Shown here: positions 19,419 through 28,712 of the stretch, in pieces
How the letters are laid out: each line of letters begins with the position of its first letter
Numbering within the stretch: the stretch's first letter is position 1
DNA from: Alteromonas ponticola
GTDB taxonomy: Bacteria > Pseudomonadota > Gammaproteobacteria > Enterobacterales > Alteromonadaceae
Assembly (NCBI RefSeq): GCF_012911815.1
Contig: NZ_JAATNW010000007.1
Coordinates: 246,589 to 310,588, forward strand
DNA length: 64,000 bases
Direction of reading: 5' to 3'
The notes under the pieces: model-generated
Databases searched by the model: none
Told to the model about the DNA's origin: nothing
The model's input: the letters and a program-made list of their open reading frames with translations, nothing else
Made by a program: the position numbers and the translations under genes

Positions 19419-22400
19419 TCACCAGCGTTTAAACAGCAATTCAGGTATATGCAGCGCATCGACCGGCTTCGAGTAAAAATAGCCTTGCTGACTCACGCAG
19501 CCATTGTCGGCAAGATACTGGGCCTGAAAAGACGTTTCTATTCCTTCAGCTACGCATTGCAAGTTCAGTTTTCGCGCGAGATTGATTGTTGCAGTGACTA
19601 ATGCATGCTCATCATTATTTTCGCTGACATCATCAATAAAACTTTTGTCTATTTTCAAAACGTCTAGGGGGAACTTTTTGAGATAACTAAGTGATGAATA
19701 ACCCGTACCAAAATCGTCCATGGCAAGAACAAACCCGGCATCATGAAAGCGATTTATCTGTCGTAGGGCATCGTCTGCATTTTCAATTAACACCCCTTCC
19801 GTGATCTCAAACCTAAGGGCAGACACAGGTAATTTAAATTCGTTTAATAACTGAATGACGCTGTCTAGATCAAATTCGGTCTTAAAATGCAGCGCAGATA
19901 AATTGATTGACAGGTAACCGGTAAATCCCTTGTCGTACCAAAGTTTCAGATCAGCCACCCCGCGCTCCATAGCCAGGCGCGTTGCATCGATGATATAGCG
20001 CAGTTGCTCTAGTACTGGGATAAAATCATTGGGTGCGATCCAGGCTGACTGCGTTTGGCAGCGCATCAATAATTCAACGCCTTCGGTTATTTTAGTGCTG
20101 GCATTCACTATCGGCTGATAGTGATTACAAAATCCCTGCTCCTGCCAGGCAAGCCTTACCCGGTTTTCTAACTGCAGACGATTTTTAGCCGCTTCGTTCA
20201 TTTCGTGTGTATAGTAGTTGAATCCGCTGAGCGCATCTTTTTTGGCACAGTACATAGCGACATCTGCCTGCTTCAATAATTCATTCGAGTCAGATGCATC
20301 ATCAGGGTAGAATGAGATCCCCACACTGCAGGACACCCTTAACACTTCCTTGCCGATAGAAATCGGCGTTTCAATTGCTTCTATCAATTCAGAAACAATT
20401 GGGGAGACCGTCTCCATACCCGCAACGCCCTCAAATATAATAACAAACTCGTCTCCGCCTAAGCGCGCCACGGTATTTTTATCAGTCGCAATGTTGCGCA
20501 TTCTGTTCGCTACTACCATTAGCAATTTATCACCATAATCGTGACCCAGTGAGTCGTTGATCCCTTTGAATCTGTCTAAATCAACAAACAACACCGCTAC
20601 TTTAGTTTGGTTACGCCTCGCACTGGCAATTCCTTGCTCCAGCCTGTCCAGCAACAGGTTTCTATTTATCAGTCCGGTTAGTCCATCGTAGTTCGCAATT
20701 TTGATTAGTTTTCGTTCTGCATCTTTTTGTATGGATATGTCGGAAAATACCATTAGGAAGTGGTCGATTTGCTGCGCTGAATTTTCCTCTGCTATTGCCG
20801 TGATATCAATAAGAACATCATATTTTTGGCCATCGATACCTGCGACCTGCCCCTCTTCCTTAAGGTAATCACCGGCAGACAATCCACTAAGCCGTTGTTT
20901 AAACTGATGTTCCAATTGTGGTGCTTGCTTGTAGAGGGCGTGAAATTGTTTGACCAGATCTTTTCCCGAACTTAAACCAAATACGTTTTCGAAGGCCGGG
21001 TTGATGGCTAGCGGTTGCTTGTTAGCATCAAAAATAACTACCCAGTCCCGGGTTTGTTTAAAAGCATCCCCAAACAATCGAACCTGTTTTTGAACTTGAT
21101 TCAATCGCAGGATCTGACGATGACGATGCTGTAAATAAATAACCACAAACAGCAGTGCCAATACGACGAGACTACCAATAGCTAACGGCGAGCGAAAAGG
21201 AGCGTAGGGCATCGAAAAGCTAATTGCTGCTGGCAGTAATGTGTAATCAGCATGCTGTTTACTAGCTGAAACCTCAAACCTATACGCTCCTGGCGATAAG
21301 AATCCAAGCGTTATCTGGGGTTCGCGGGTGACCCCTTCACTGACCGTTTTTCCGTTACGGAATAAGCGATAGCGGAAATGTAGATCACCGCTAAGATTGG
21401 TGATATTGGAAGAAAAGTTAATCGTCATACCAAAGTCAGTATGTTTAAGTTTAAGATGGCTGCCTGACAAATTGCGCATGGCGGTTTTGTACTCGCGGGA
21501 ATCTAAATCTACCGAGGTTATCACCAGCGTCGTGGAGAATCGATTAGCCTGAGCGTCTTCAATAATTTCCTGGGGGTAAAACATCAACATGCCGTTGGTG
21601 GAACCGAAGACCAGCTGGTTATCTCTCAGCATAAGTGCCGCGCCATCATTAAACTCTGAAACGGTCAACTCTTTTCCGTATCGGTAATTTTTAAGTAGAT
21701 TTTGTGCAATTGAATAATGGTGCAATCCGGAGTGAGAACCAAACCACAAATTTCCATCGTTATCTGCCGTCAAACCATACACAATATTTGAGAGCAGCAG
21801 ATTCTTTTCGTTGAGCTGACTTTTTACCTCAAACGTTTTCGCATCAAGGCTGTAGATACCGTAGCGTGGGAAGGCGACCCATAAATGGCCATCAGCCAGC
21901 GCGTACGAGCTGATCGCGGCATCGTTGTTCTTTTGTTGCTGTGAAAAGTGAAAAATCTTTCTGGTTGCGAATGATTGGGTATTGACCAACCATAGCCCGT
22001 CCAGTGTCGATAAGAAAATTTCACCCTGGTAAAACGGATGTTCATTAAGAAAACTGGCACCAAAACGCGGATCAATTTGGTCTTCAGGTATTGGCAGTAC
22101 TTCAAGAAACTGCTCATGCGGATCGTAGCGATAAAACCGGTCAGAAATAAAATAGATTCGCCCCTGGGCATCACTGCCGGAACCATAGATAAAATGGTTA
22201 AAGACATCCGCTGACGCTTTATCCTGTGTGGGCGGCAACGTCAAAGTGTTGTTGTCTGGGTCAAACCGTCGTAATGAGTCGAATGTCTGCAAAATCAGCT
22301 CGCTGCCTGATGCCGGGAAAATACGGTCTACCTGTACTGATTCATAAGATCTTTGGCTGTTGCTGCTGAGGAAAAAATCTGTGGTATGTGTGACCAGATT

Positions 22401-23585
22401 CAAGCGCGTAAGTCCGTTTGCGGTGCCCACCCACAAAGTGTCATCGTCTTGTTGCCAAAAACTCCAGACAGCATTATCGGTAAGTACAGCTTGATTATTG
22501 ACACCGTTTTGCAGGGTTTTGATCGAAAGTGTTTTTGGCGACCAGTACAGGGCGCCACCGTGAGCTGACCCCAGCCAGAAGTTACCACTGGCATCCACAG
22601 CAATTGTTTTTATTGAAGGGTGGGATAATTCAACTTTTTCATTGTCTGGCTCTAATATATGAGTCCATTGCCAGCGCCCATCCACTTGCTTAAGACTAAC
22701 CAGTCCAATATTGGTGCCCAACCAAAAACTGTCTTCTGCATGGCTAACTTGTTCCCACACGTTCAAATCAGACGTGATGTGCTCGAAGAGGGGCGCAGTA
22801 GCATCATTATTACGTACATAATCCAGCAGTTGTGGCAGGGATGTGACAAACAGTCCGCCCACTGTGCCTACCCAAAAACGTAATTGATCATCCAGTAAAA
22901 AATGTTTTACGTTTTTATTATCAATAGTAGCGGCGACATCACCTAAATAATTCAGCGAAATTGCAGTATTCGATGTTTGTGTTAAATCCAGAGCGATCAA
23001 CTCGTGTGTGGCACCAATCAATAATACGGACTGATAAAGGCTAACCACACGAATTGCATTTTCGGCCTCACGGGCTGGCTGGGTTAACTGATAAAGGACA
23101 TCGACTTTTTCACTGTCTCTATTTAAACGAATAACTTCCTCAGGCAAAGCAACGATAAGTTCACCTTCTGCAGTTTCAAAAAAATGCGTTGCGGGCTGTA
23201 CCCATTCCGGAGAATCGCGGTAGGGACGTCGCAACACATTATCAATGTGATTTGCAGCGAGATCGTATCGAAACACGCCGCTTCCCGCTGTACTTATCCA
23301 TAAGTTGTTCTTGCTATCGACAAACAGGGTCGTGACACTGGCGTTCACAAAAACATTATCAGGTCCGGCGATAACTTGATTCCGATAGCCATCCCAGCGG
23401 TTCAATCCACCATCAGTGGCTAACCAGACAAACCCATCCTGATCGATTACAATTTTGTTCACATTATCCTGTGACAACCCATGCTTGGATGAAAGGTATT
23501 TAAACGAGGGCGTTGTAACGACTGGCTGCGCCTTAAGCGCACTAATAAAACAACTGAAAAAGAGTAAAATGAAACCATACTTCAT
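19419..23585 (-). CDS. Giant sensor: two-component propeller + Y_Y_Y + TM + PAS + GGDEF + EAL
   Basis: A 1388-residue c-di-GMP protein. I choose ATG 23585 because it gives a clean signal peptide (KYGFILLFFSCFISALKAQ); the frame is open to 23651. Residues ~30-650 carry repeated propeller blades with GFVWLATDGGLNRWDG-like units (two-component regulator propeller). A Y_Y_Y-type domain follows at ~650-735, one membrane helix at ~740-765, a PAS domain, then GGDEF with an intact ARLGGDEF but no RxxD inhibitory site, and an EAL domain with ELLMR, INLSALHF, ITEGVLI, DDFGTGYSS and AEGIET. Both catalytic sites look intact, so it may switch between synthesis and breakdown of c-di-GMP on a periplasmic cue. 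Confidence 0.9.
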   Translation of the reverse strand: MKYGFILLFFSCFISALKAQPVVTTPSFKYLSSKHGLSQDNVNKIVIDQDGFVWLATDGGLNRWDGYRNQVIAGPDNVFVNASVTTLFVDSKNNLWISTAGSGVFRYDLAANHIDNVLRRPYRDSPEWVQPATHFFETAEGELIVALPEEVIRLNRDSEKVDVLYQLTQPAREAENAIRVVSLYQSVLLIGATHELIALDLTQTSNTAISLNYLGDVAATIDNKNVKHFLLDDQLRFWVGTVGGLFVTSLPQLLDYVRNNDATAPLFEHITSDLNVWEQVSHAEDSFWLGTNIGLVSLKQVDGRWQWTHILEPDNEKVELSHPSIKTIAVDASGNFWLGSAHGGALYWSPKTLSIKTLQNGVNNQAVLTDNAVWSFWQQDDDTLWVGTANGLTRLNLVTHTTDFFLSSNSQRSYESVQVDRIFPASGSELILQTFDSLRRFDPDNNTLTLPPTQDKASADVFNHFIYGSGSDAQGRIYFISDRFYRYDPHEQFLEVLPIPEDQIDPRFGASFLNEHPFYQGEIFLSTLDGLWLVNTQSFATRKIFHFSQQQKNNDAAISSYALADGHLWVAFPRYGIYSLDAKTFEVKSQLNEKNLLLSNIVYGLTADNDGNLWFGSHSGLHHYSIAQNLLKNYRYGKELTVSEFNDGAALMLRDNQLVFGSTNGMLMFYPQEIIEDAQANRFSTTLVITSVDLDSREYKTAMRNLSGSHLKLKHTDFGMTINFSSNITNLSGDLHFRYRLFRNGKTVSEGVTREPQITLGFLSPGAYRFEVSASKQHADYTLLPAAISFSMPYAPFRSPLAIGSLVVLALLFVVIYLQHRHRQILRLNQVQKQVRLFGDAFKQTRDWVVIFDANKQPLAINPAFENVFGLSSGKDLVKQFHALYKQAPQLEHQFKQRLSGLSAGDYLKEEGQVAGIDGQKYDVLIDITAIAEENSAQQIDHFLMVFSDISIQKDAERKLIKIANYDGLTGLINRNLLLDRLEQGIASARRNQTKVAVLFVDLDRFKGINDSLGHDYGDKLLMVVANRMRNIATDKNTVARLGGDEFVIIFEGVAGMETVSPIVSELIEAIETPISIGKEVLRVSCSVGISFYPDDASDSNELLKQADVAMYCAKKDALSGFNYYTHEMNEAAKNRLQLENRVRLAWQEQGFCNHYQPIVNASTKITEGVELLMRCQTQSAWIAPNDFIPVLEQLRYIIDATRLAMERGVADLKLWYDKGFTGYLSINLSALHFKTEFDLDSVIQLLNEFKLPVSALRFEITEGVLIENADDALRQINRFHDAGFVLAMDDFGTGYSSLSYLKKFPLDVLKIDKSFIDDVSENNDEHALVTATINLARKLNLQCVAEGIETSFQAQYLADNGCVSQQGYFYSKPVDALHIPELLFKRW

Positions 23586-23730
23586 TTTCAAAAATACCTG
23601 TATAAGACCAGAATCAAGATGCGTATATTTACAAATTATAAGAAGAATCACCTACTGAAGTATGAGTCTTATATAACGACAGATTTTTTCAATAAAGTGG
23701 GGATTGTATGAGTTTGAATAATAGACTACC

Positions 23731-23764
23731 AACAGGTTGAATTCAAAAAAGAATTCAACCTGTT
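23731..23764. terminator. Perfect 14-bp hairpin with A6/T6 loop
   Basis: AACAGGTTGAATTC / GAATTCAACCTGTT separated by six A residues. It lies between the end of the DUF2789 gene and the promoter region of the giant sensor gene. No long U-tract follows on either strand, so it is an atypical terminator or a regulatory hairpin. Confidence 0.45.
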
Positions 23765-23817
23765 TATTGTTCAAGATGGATAGACAGAGGAGACTTTTGT
23801 CGATAAATCGCTGGCAT

Positions 23818-24051
23818 TTACTGATGCAATTGCACGTTTAGTTGGTCAATTACTTCAGCCCATTCAGCGTCCTCAATTAAGGCGCGCTTAAGAAAATCTG
23901 CTTGAGAGGCATTCCAAAAAGGTGCTTCCTCTATGTGACGGCTGTCGTTCATACCGCGATGTTGTTCAATAAATCGCTCAATTTCCTCGTCACCGGAGTC
24001 TAAGCCGAGTTGCACAAAGAGATCCTGCATGGTCGGTTGTTGCGTGTACAT
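23818..24051 (-). CDS. DUF2789 family protein
   Basis: A 77-residue protein of the DUF2789 family, typical of marine gammaproteobacteria; function unknown. ATG 24051 gives the usual N-terminus MYTQQPTMQDLFVQLGLDS with the conserved LFxQLGL and FIEQH segments; the frame is open for 22 more residues upstream but these do not resemble the family. No membrane helix or signal peptide. Confidence 0.8.
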   Translation of the reverse strand: MYTQQPTMQDLFVQLGLDSGDEEIERFIEQHRGMNDSRHIEEAPFWNASQADFLKRALIEDAEWAEVIDQLNVQLHQ

Positions 24052-24191
24052 AACATTATCCTCAAATTGCGTTAAAACAGTTTCAGCAAGCACTTGTCGT
24101 TTCAACGAAGCGAGCAAACGTAGGGATCACGTGAAATCTTACGCAAACTCAGCGCAAGCCACCTAACAGGACGCAAAGCGGCTTGGTGTGA

Positions 24192-24554
24192 TCACTTGCT
24201 CAACTGAGCAGAAAACTCTTCAGGGGATAGCACTTCCCCCTCCTCTCCAGGCACCGGGCATACCATCACAAGCAAATCGTCACCGGCCAGACCAGACTGC
24301 CATTTTTTCATCCAGTCACTCAATGAAATGCGTAACGGTTTACAATCCGCCCATTCATCCGTGGCCCACAACTCGGCCAGCTCGCTCGTTGGCCACACCG
24401 GCACGCCATCTTCTTCATCTTCGGTGTTGAGCATGACGCATCCATGTTCATCGTTGAGGATCCAGACTTCTTCATTTTGCACCATTAACTTAAGCGTTTC
24501 ATTCAATCGCTGTTCGGGCGACATTGCCAATAAAGGGTGATCATGTTTTTTCAT
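24192..24554 (-). CDS. DUF2750 family protein
   Basis: A 120-residue acidic cytoplasmic protein resembling DUF2750: RLNETLKLMVQNEEVWILND, then VPVWPTSELAELWATDEWADCKPLRISLSDW are the recognisable family blocks (a short immunity-like/uncharacterised fold). Function unknown. It lies between the DUF2789 gene and the hdfR homologue, same strand, with gaps of 140 and 59 bases. Confidence 0.8.
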   Translation of the reverse strand: MKKHDHPLLAMSPEQRLNETLKLMVQNEEVWILNDEHGCVMLNTEDEEDGVPVWPTSELAELWATDEWADCKPLRISLSDWMKKWQSGLAGDDLLVMVCPVPGEEGEVLSPEEFSAQLSK

Positions 24555-24613
24555 AATGCTCTCTAACTAATCAAGAAATAAACCAAAAGATAAAAAGTAA
24601 AGCGGGTTCGTTT

Positions 24614-25459
24614 TCATTTAAGGGTGTTCAAATGTGTCCAGCTTTTAATTGCACCGTACATGTCCGCCAACCCTTCGCGTTTGCTGGATTTCAGCATACT
24701 TAAATAAACGGTGACACTGATCCCTTCCATGCGTTGTACCAGCTTAGCTTGCGGTGAGTGTACTGAACGTTCTTTCGCATTCATTGGCAATATTGCTAAG
24801 CCCCCTTCTGATGCAAGCGTCGATACCGCCACATTTAGCGAATTTGTCTGCAGTCTGGCATCCCGTAGATCTGGGTGCTGATGCATTAACAATTCGTGTG
24901 CCTTACTTCCCCAGTCCACCGCGATAAAATCATCCGGTTGCAGCACTTTTTTCTCTTTTAGGCTAAACAGTCCCAGCGGAATGGTCACAATCGGATTGCA
25001 AACCACATCTTCGGATTTTAATGGTTCGGTCGATAACGCGAAATCAACCACACGTTCATGTAATTGGCGGGTCAGATTATCTAACGTCAATACTTCGGCT
25101 TTAACCGACCAGGCGCGAAAATTGGTATGTAAAAAACGAAGCAGGTCTACAAGGCGCAAGTCGCACGCCAGTTGAGTTGCACCCAATACGACATATTCAG
25201 CGGTTTGTTCACGAAGTTCCCGCTTCGCCTGTTTTAGGGTATCACAGAGCTGTTGAGCAAAAGGCAATAGTTTCTCACCCGCGGGTGTCAATTGAATGCT
25301 GTTCCGGTGACGTTCAAACAAGGACGTATGAAAATACTCTTCTAACAATTTAATGCGAGCACTGACTGCAGACTGAGTCAGGTATAAGTTTTCAGCTGCC
25401 TTACCAAAATGACGGGTATTAACCACTTCGAGGAAAGTAGTGAGGAAACGAATATCCAT
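24614..25459 (-). CDS. hdfR: LysR-family regulator, HdfR homologue
   Basis: A 281-residue LysR-type transcription factor. The N-terminal winged helix (MDIRFLTTFLEVVNTRHFGKAAE, LYLTQSAVSARIKLLE, LFERHRNSIQLTPAGEKLLP) is close to E. coli HdfR, a repressor of flhDC and activator of gltBD. The divergent neighbour is a MaoP (DUF413) homologue, as in E. coli, which strengthens the assignment. The C-terminal effector domain is more divergent, so the target genes may differ here. Confidence 0.85.
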   Translation of the reverse strand: MDIRFLTTFLEVVNTRHFGKAAENLYLTQSAVSARIKLLEEYFHTSLFERHRNSIQLTPAGEKLLPFAQQLCDTLKQAKRELREQTAEYVVLGATQLACDLRLVDLLRFLHTNFRAWSVKAEVLTLDNLTRQLHERVVDFALSTEPLKSEDVVCNPIVTIPLGLFSLKEKKVLQPDDFIAVDWGSKAHELLMHQHPDLRDARLQTNSLNVAVSTLASEGGLAILPMNAKERSVHSPQAKLVQRMEGISVTVYLSMLKSSKREGLADMYGAIKSWTHLNTLK

Positions 25460-25475
25460 GGATGTCTAGCTATAG

Positions 25476-25512
25476 AAGTGAATCTGAGACATAAGCTGTC
25501 ACAGATTCACTT
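25476..25512. promoter_or_regulatory. 11-bp inverted repeat upstream of hdfR
   Basis: AAGTGAATCTG / CAGATTCACTT, perfect arms separated by 15 bases, starting 17 bases before the hdfR start codon. No T-tract follows, so an operator (HdfR autoregulation) or RNA hairpin in the leader is more likely than a terminator. Function inferred from position. Confidence 0.5.
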
Positions 25513-25606
25513 ACATGTAAACCTTGTAGGCAGATTTACCACTGACAAAGAGTGGGATAAGATGTCACGTTAATAGACATCTTCAGATTGTATAAGGAGT
25601 TGTTTA

Positions 25607-25768
25607 TTATTCCTGATGAAGACGGCGTTGCTTTTCCTTTCGCTGAAGATCTCTCTTTTGTTTATCTTTAACCAAATGACGACGGTCACTGCCTTTTTTG
25701 GAAGGGCGATCATCTTCATCTTCTACCGAGTCCCATTCTTCTCGCTGGTAACGATAGTCTTTACTCAT
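25607..25768 (-). CDS. Small highly charged protein (53 residues)
   Basis: An ORF of 53 residues starting at ATG 25768 with a GAGG ribosome-binding site ten bases upstream. The N-terminal half is aromatic/acidic (SKDYRYQREEWDSVEDEDD) and the C-terminal half strongly basic (KDKQKRDLQRKEKQRR), probably helical. It lies between hdfR and maoP, on the hdfR strand. I do not recognise a named family; similar small basic proteins occur in related genera. No signal or membrane segment; nucleic-acid binding would be a guess from charge alone. Confidence 0.65.
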   Translation of the reverse strand: MSKDYRYQREEWDSVEDEDDRPSKKGSDRRHLVKDKQKRDLQRKEKQRRLHQE

Positions 25769-26074
25769 TGTAGCCTCATTGTGATAGTTTCATGCGCATT
25801 ATCATGCGACTATTTAAAATAGGAAACGAATAATATTTGTTGTAACGATGAATAATTTTTAACCGAGCATTCACAACAATGCAAGTCGAATTCATCCTTA
25901 TGCAACACTATTTACTGTTCAACCATAATTTTAGTGCACATTTTATATATGCCACAAAGGCCGAACCAATTAATGCAATTTTTTTTATGGATAAGGACAT
26001 TTTTTTTTGTTTCCCTTTTTCATATTTCTCAATTAAAAGTCAGCCAGAGTTAAACCACAGGCGTGAGAGTAATT

Positions 26075-26431
26075 ATGAAAGCTCCTGATATCCGTATTTC
26101 TGCCAAACCTTTTATAGACCGTCAACATTTTCCATATGGATTTAGAAAGTCGGGCGATTTCAGCATTGCCGAGTCTGATTTACTGACCCAATATGGCATC
26201 AACCTGCTTGCTTTTGAAAGCGGTGAATTACTACCTGAGTCAGACGACGAAAAGCATTTTGTTGAGTTTGTTCAGGGCAAATCAGCTGCCGTTAATTCGC
26301 TTGAAAAAGCATGGCAGAAATATGTTCACCTGGCCCGGGGGAAAAAGCATTTTTACACGTTGCACAGCTCGGCCAGCAACCAATCTGATTATGAAGAAGA
26401 CTTTTCTGACGAAGAGTTTGACGTAGCCTGA
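26075..26431 (+). CDS. maoP: MaoP (DUF413) homologue, Ori macrodomain organisation protein
   Basis: A 118-residue DUF413 protein closely resembling E. coli MaoP/YifE: FIDRQHFPYGFRKSGDFSIAESDLL, then a conserved EKHFV..GK block and KAWQKYV...KHFYTLHSS; acidic tail. In E. coli MaoP acts with the maoS site to constrain the Ori macrodomain. ATG 26075 is preferred over the upstream GTG 26063 because a GAGAG sequence precedes it at good distance and the N-terminus fits. Divergent from hdfR as in E. coli. A terminator follows. Confidence 0.88.
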   Translation: MKAPDIRISAKPFIDRQHFPYGFRKSGDFSIAESDLLTQYGINLLAFESGELLPESDDEKHFVEFVQGKSAAVNSLEKAWQKYVHLARGKKHFYTLHSSASNQSDYEEDFSDEEFDVA

Positions 26432-26461
26432 CGAACACAGGTCATGCACAATTCTATTTGC

Positions 26462-26498
26462 AAAAAGGCGAAGCAGATTAACTGCTTCGCCTTTTTTT
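26462..26498 (+). terminator. Intrinsic terminator after maoP
   Basis: Stem AGGCGAAGCAG / CTGCTTCGCCT with a 5-base loop, A5 before and T7 after. Placed ~35 bases after the maoP stop. Confidence 0.9.
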
Positions 26499-26599
26499 GT
26501 AATTTCATTGAATGATCCTTCCTTAATTTTCCAACGAATGGAGTTAAAACCCGTTTTTCACTCTACACTTAGTAGACGTAGGAAGTTTAAGGAAGCGCC

Positions 26600-27334
26600 A
26601 TGCTAATCTCATTTAATCAACTTACTCACTTTGCTATCCACGCCACAGATGGCGATATCGGTGGCTGTAAAGATATCCTGTTTGACGATCAGGATTTTGT
26701 AGTACGCTATTTTTATGCAGATACTAACACTTGGCTTCCGCTTAGCCGAAAAGTCGTCCTTCCCCCTATTGCGATCCTGAAGCTGGATACCAAGGAGGAA
26801 AAAATTCATGTCGATATGACCCGCAAAGGACTTAAAGACAGTCCGTCTATTGATGAGCATAAACCGGTTTCCAGAGAGTACGAGGAAACCTTGTTTAAGT
26901 ATTTTGGTTATGGTTATTACTGGATTGGACCGGGTGCATGGGGTGATTTTGCTCACCCCACCGAGTTGGCTAATGTTGATTTAGACAAAGCCCAGCAAGA
27001 CGGCCATCCCAACGTGACTAATCACCTGCGTGCCTGTAGCGAGGTGCATGGTTATGAAGTGCCCTTAGGTGAAGATGAAACGGGTCATGTCGAAGACTTT
27101 CTTATCGACCCGCAGAGCTGGCAAGTGCAACTGATTGTAATTGACACACATAACTGGATCCCCGGTGGTAAGAAGTTTGTTATCGCGCCTGAACACATCG
27201 AGAAAATAGACTGGTCTTCACACAAAGTTGACGTCAATTTGGACAGAGAGGCCCTGCTCGCGCAACCTGAAATCGATATGGACCGTTTACACGATGACTC
27301 TTACATAGCTGAACTAATGGTTCAGGTAAGGTAA
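26600..27334 (+). CDS. Two-domain PRC-barrel protein
   Basis: A 244-residue soluble protein with two PRC-barrel-like repeats: GDIGGCKDILFDDQDFVVRYFYADTNTW at ~18-45 and GHVEDFLIDPQSWQVQLIVIDTHNW at ~154-178. PRC-barrel domains occur in ribosome-maturation and photosynthetic proteins and in stress-type cytosolic proteins; the role here is not known. The fumC homologue begins 5 bases after its stop, so the two are almost certainly co-transcribed. Confidence 0.8.
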   Translation: MLISFNQLTHFAIHATDGDIGGCKDILFDDQDFVVRYFYADTNTWLPLSRKVVLPPIAILKLDTKEEKIHVDMTRKGLKDSPSIDEHKPVSREYEETLFKYFGYGYYWIGPGAWGDFAHPTELANVDLDKAQQDGHPNVTNHLRACSEVHGYEVPLGEDETGHVEDFLIDPQSWQVQLIVIDTHNWIPGGKKFVIAPEHIEKIDWSSHKVDVNLDREALLAQPEIDMDRLHDDSYIAELMVQVR

Positions 27335-27339
27335 ATCTA

Positions 27340-28671
27340 ATGAGTGAACAGAACTTATATCAAAAACAAACCAGCCTCGCGGTAGAAAATTTTGCCATCA
27401 GCAAAACGCCGATGCCGGTTGCATTCATTCAGACACTGGGTTTTATCAAAGCAGCATGCGCACAGGTTAATAAAGAACTTGGACTGTTAAACGATGATGT
27501 GGCCGAGGCAATCTGGCAGGCTGCAAGTGCCGTTGCTCAGGGTGAGCACTATGACCAGTTTCCGGTGGACGTCTATCAAACCGGCTCTGGCACAAGCACC
27601 AATATGAATGCCAATGAGGTTATTGCCACCCTGGCAGGTCGACTGGTATCTGATTCCGTCCATCCGAATGATGACGTCAATAAAGGCCAAAGTTCCAACG
27701 ATATTATACCTACTGCGATCCACGTAAGTGCGCTGTGGCAGTCTACGTCAGTATTGTTACCGGCCATCGATAATCTGATCGCTGTCATTAATGACAGGAA
27801 AGCTGCATTTAAGGACGTGATAAAGACAGGGCGAACACATTTAATGGACGCCATGCCGATAAAGTTATCTCAGGAGCTTTCGGGTTGGCAGGCGCAGCTT
27901 TACCTGGCCAAAAGCCGCATTATCGACACCCAAGTCAGACTAAGTCAGCTGGCAATTGGCGGTACTGCCGTAGGAACGGGGATCAATACTCATAGTGAAT
28001 TCGGAGCACGGGTCGCCTCTTCATTAACTCAACAGCTTGGTATCACGTTCACCGTTACCGACAATCATTTTGCGGCGTTATCGTCCCAAGATACCGCCGT
28101 TGAATTTTCCGGTCAATTAAATACATTAGCCGTAGCATTGATGAAAATCAGTAATGATTTACGTTGGATGAACAGTGGTCCATTGGCCGGATTGGGCGAA
28201 ATAGCCTTAACCAAGTTACAGGCTGGCAGCAGCATCATGCCCGGAAAGGTCAATCCTGTTATCCCGGAAGCGGTAGCGATGGCATGTGCGCAGGTCATGG
28301 GGCTGCATACCGCCAACACAGTCGCCGGCCAGTCTGGTAACTTTCAGTTAAATGTGATGCTGCCCTTGATCGGCTCTAACCTGTTAACTGCCATTACCCT
28401 ATTAGCAAACAGCTGTAATCACCTTGCTACCAAAGCCATTTCCGACATGCAGGTAAATCAGGCGCAACTTGAGAAAATACTTGCCAAAAACCCGATTCTG
28501 GTAACCGCTCTCAATCAGCATATCGGTTACGAAAAGGGTACTGAAATTGCCAAAGCCGCATATGACAGCGGTGAAGATATTCTGAGTGTCGCTTCTCGCA
28601 TGACTGATTTTAGTGAAGATGAACTTAAGCGCATTTTAGATCCAGCCAAACTGGTTAGTCCGGCTGGATAG
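27340..28671 (+). CDS. fumC: Class II fumarate hydratase, N-terminally short
   Basis: Hydrates fumarate to L-malate (TCA cycle), oxygen-stable homotetramer. It has 443 residues with the family signature GSSIMPGKVNPV (catalytic-serine loop), GRTHLMDAMP with the active-site histidine, and SGTSTNMNANEV and SSNDIIPTA substrate-binding segments. It starts at the segment equivalent to LWGAQTQRS of E. coli FumC, so the usual ~20 N-terminal residues are missing. The PRC-barrel stop is only 5 bases upstream, leaving no room for a longer start. Active-site residues remain. Confidence 0.93.
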   Translation: MSEQNLYQKQTSLAVENFAISKTPMPVAFIQTLGFIKAACAQVNKELGLLNDDVAEAIWQAASAVAQGEHYDQFPVDVYQTGSGTSTNMNANEVIATLAGRLVSDSVHPNDDVNKGQSSNDIIPTAIHVSALWQSTSVLLPAIDNLIAVINDRKAAFKDVIKTGRTHLMDAMPIKLSQELSGWQAQLYLAKSRIIDTQVRLSQLAIGGTAVGTGINTHSEFGARVASSLTQQLGITFTVTDNHFAALSSQDTAVEFSGQLNTLAVALMKISNDLRWMNSGPLAGLGEIALTKLQAGSSIMPGKVNPVIPEAVAMACAQVMGLHTANTVAGQSGNFQLNVMLPLIGSNLLTAITLLANSCNHLATKAISDMQVNQAQLEKILAKNPILVTALNQHIGYEKGTEIAKAAYDSGEDILSVASRMTDFSEDELKRILDPAKLVSPAG

Positions 28672-28712
28672 GCGTATTGCAAAGTATAGCAAAATTACGG
28701 ATAGCGAAGAGG

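Noticed and set aside
25879..26088. 69-residue plus-strand frame overlapping the maoP start
   Set aside because: Phe/Tyr-rich translation of AT-rich non-coding DNA; maoP has a better start and family match.
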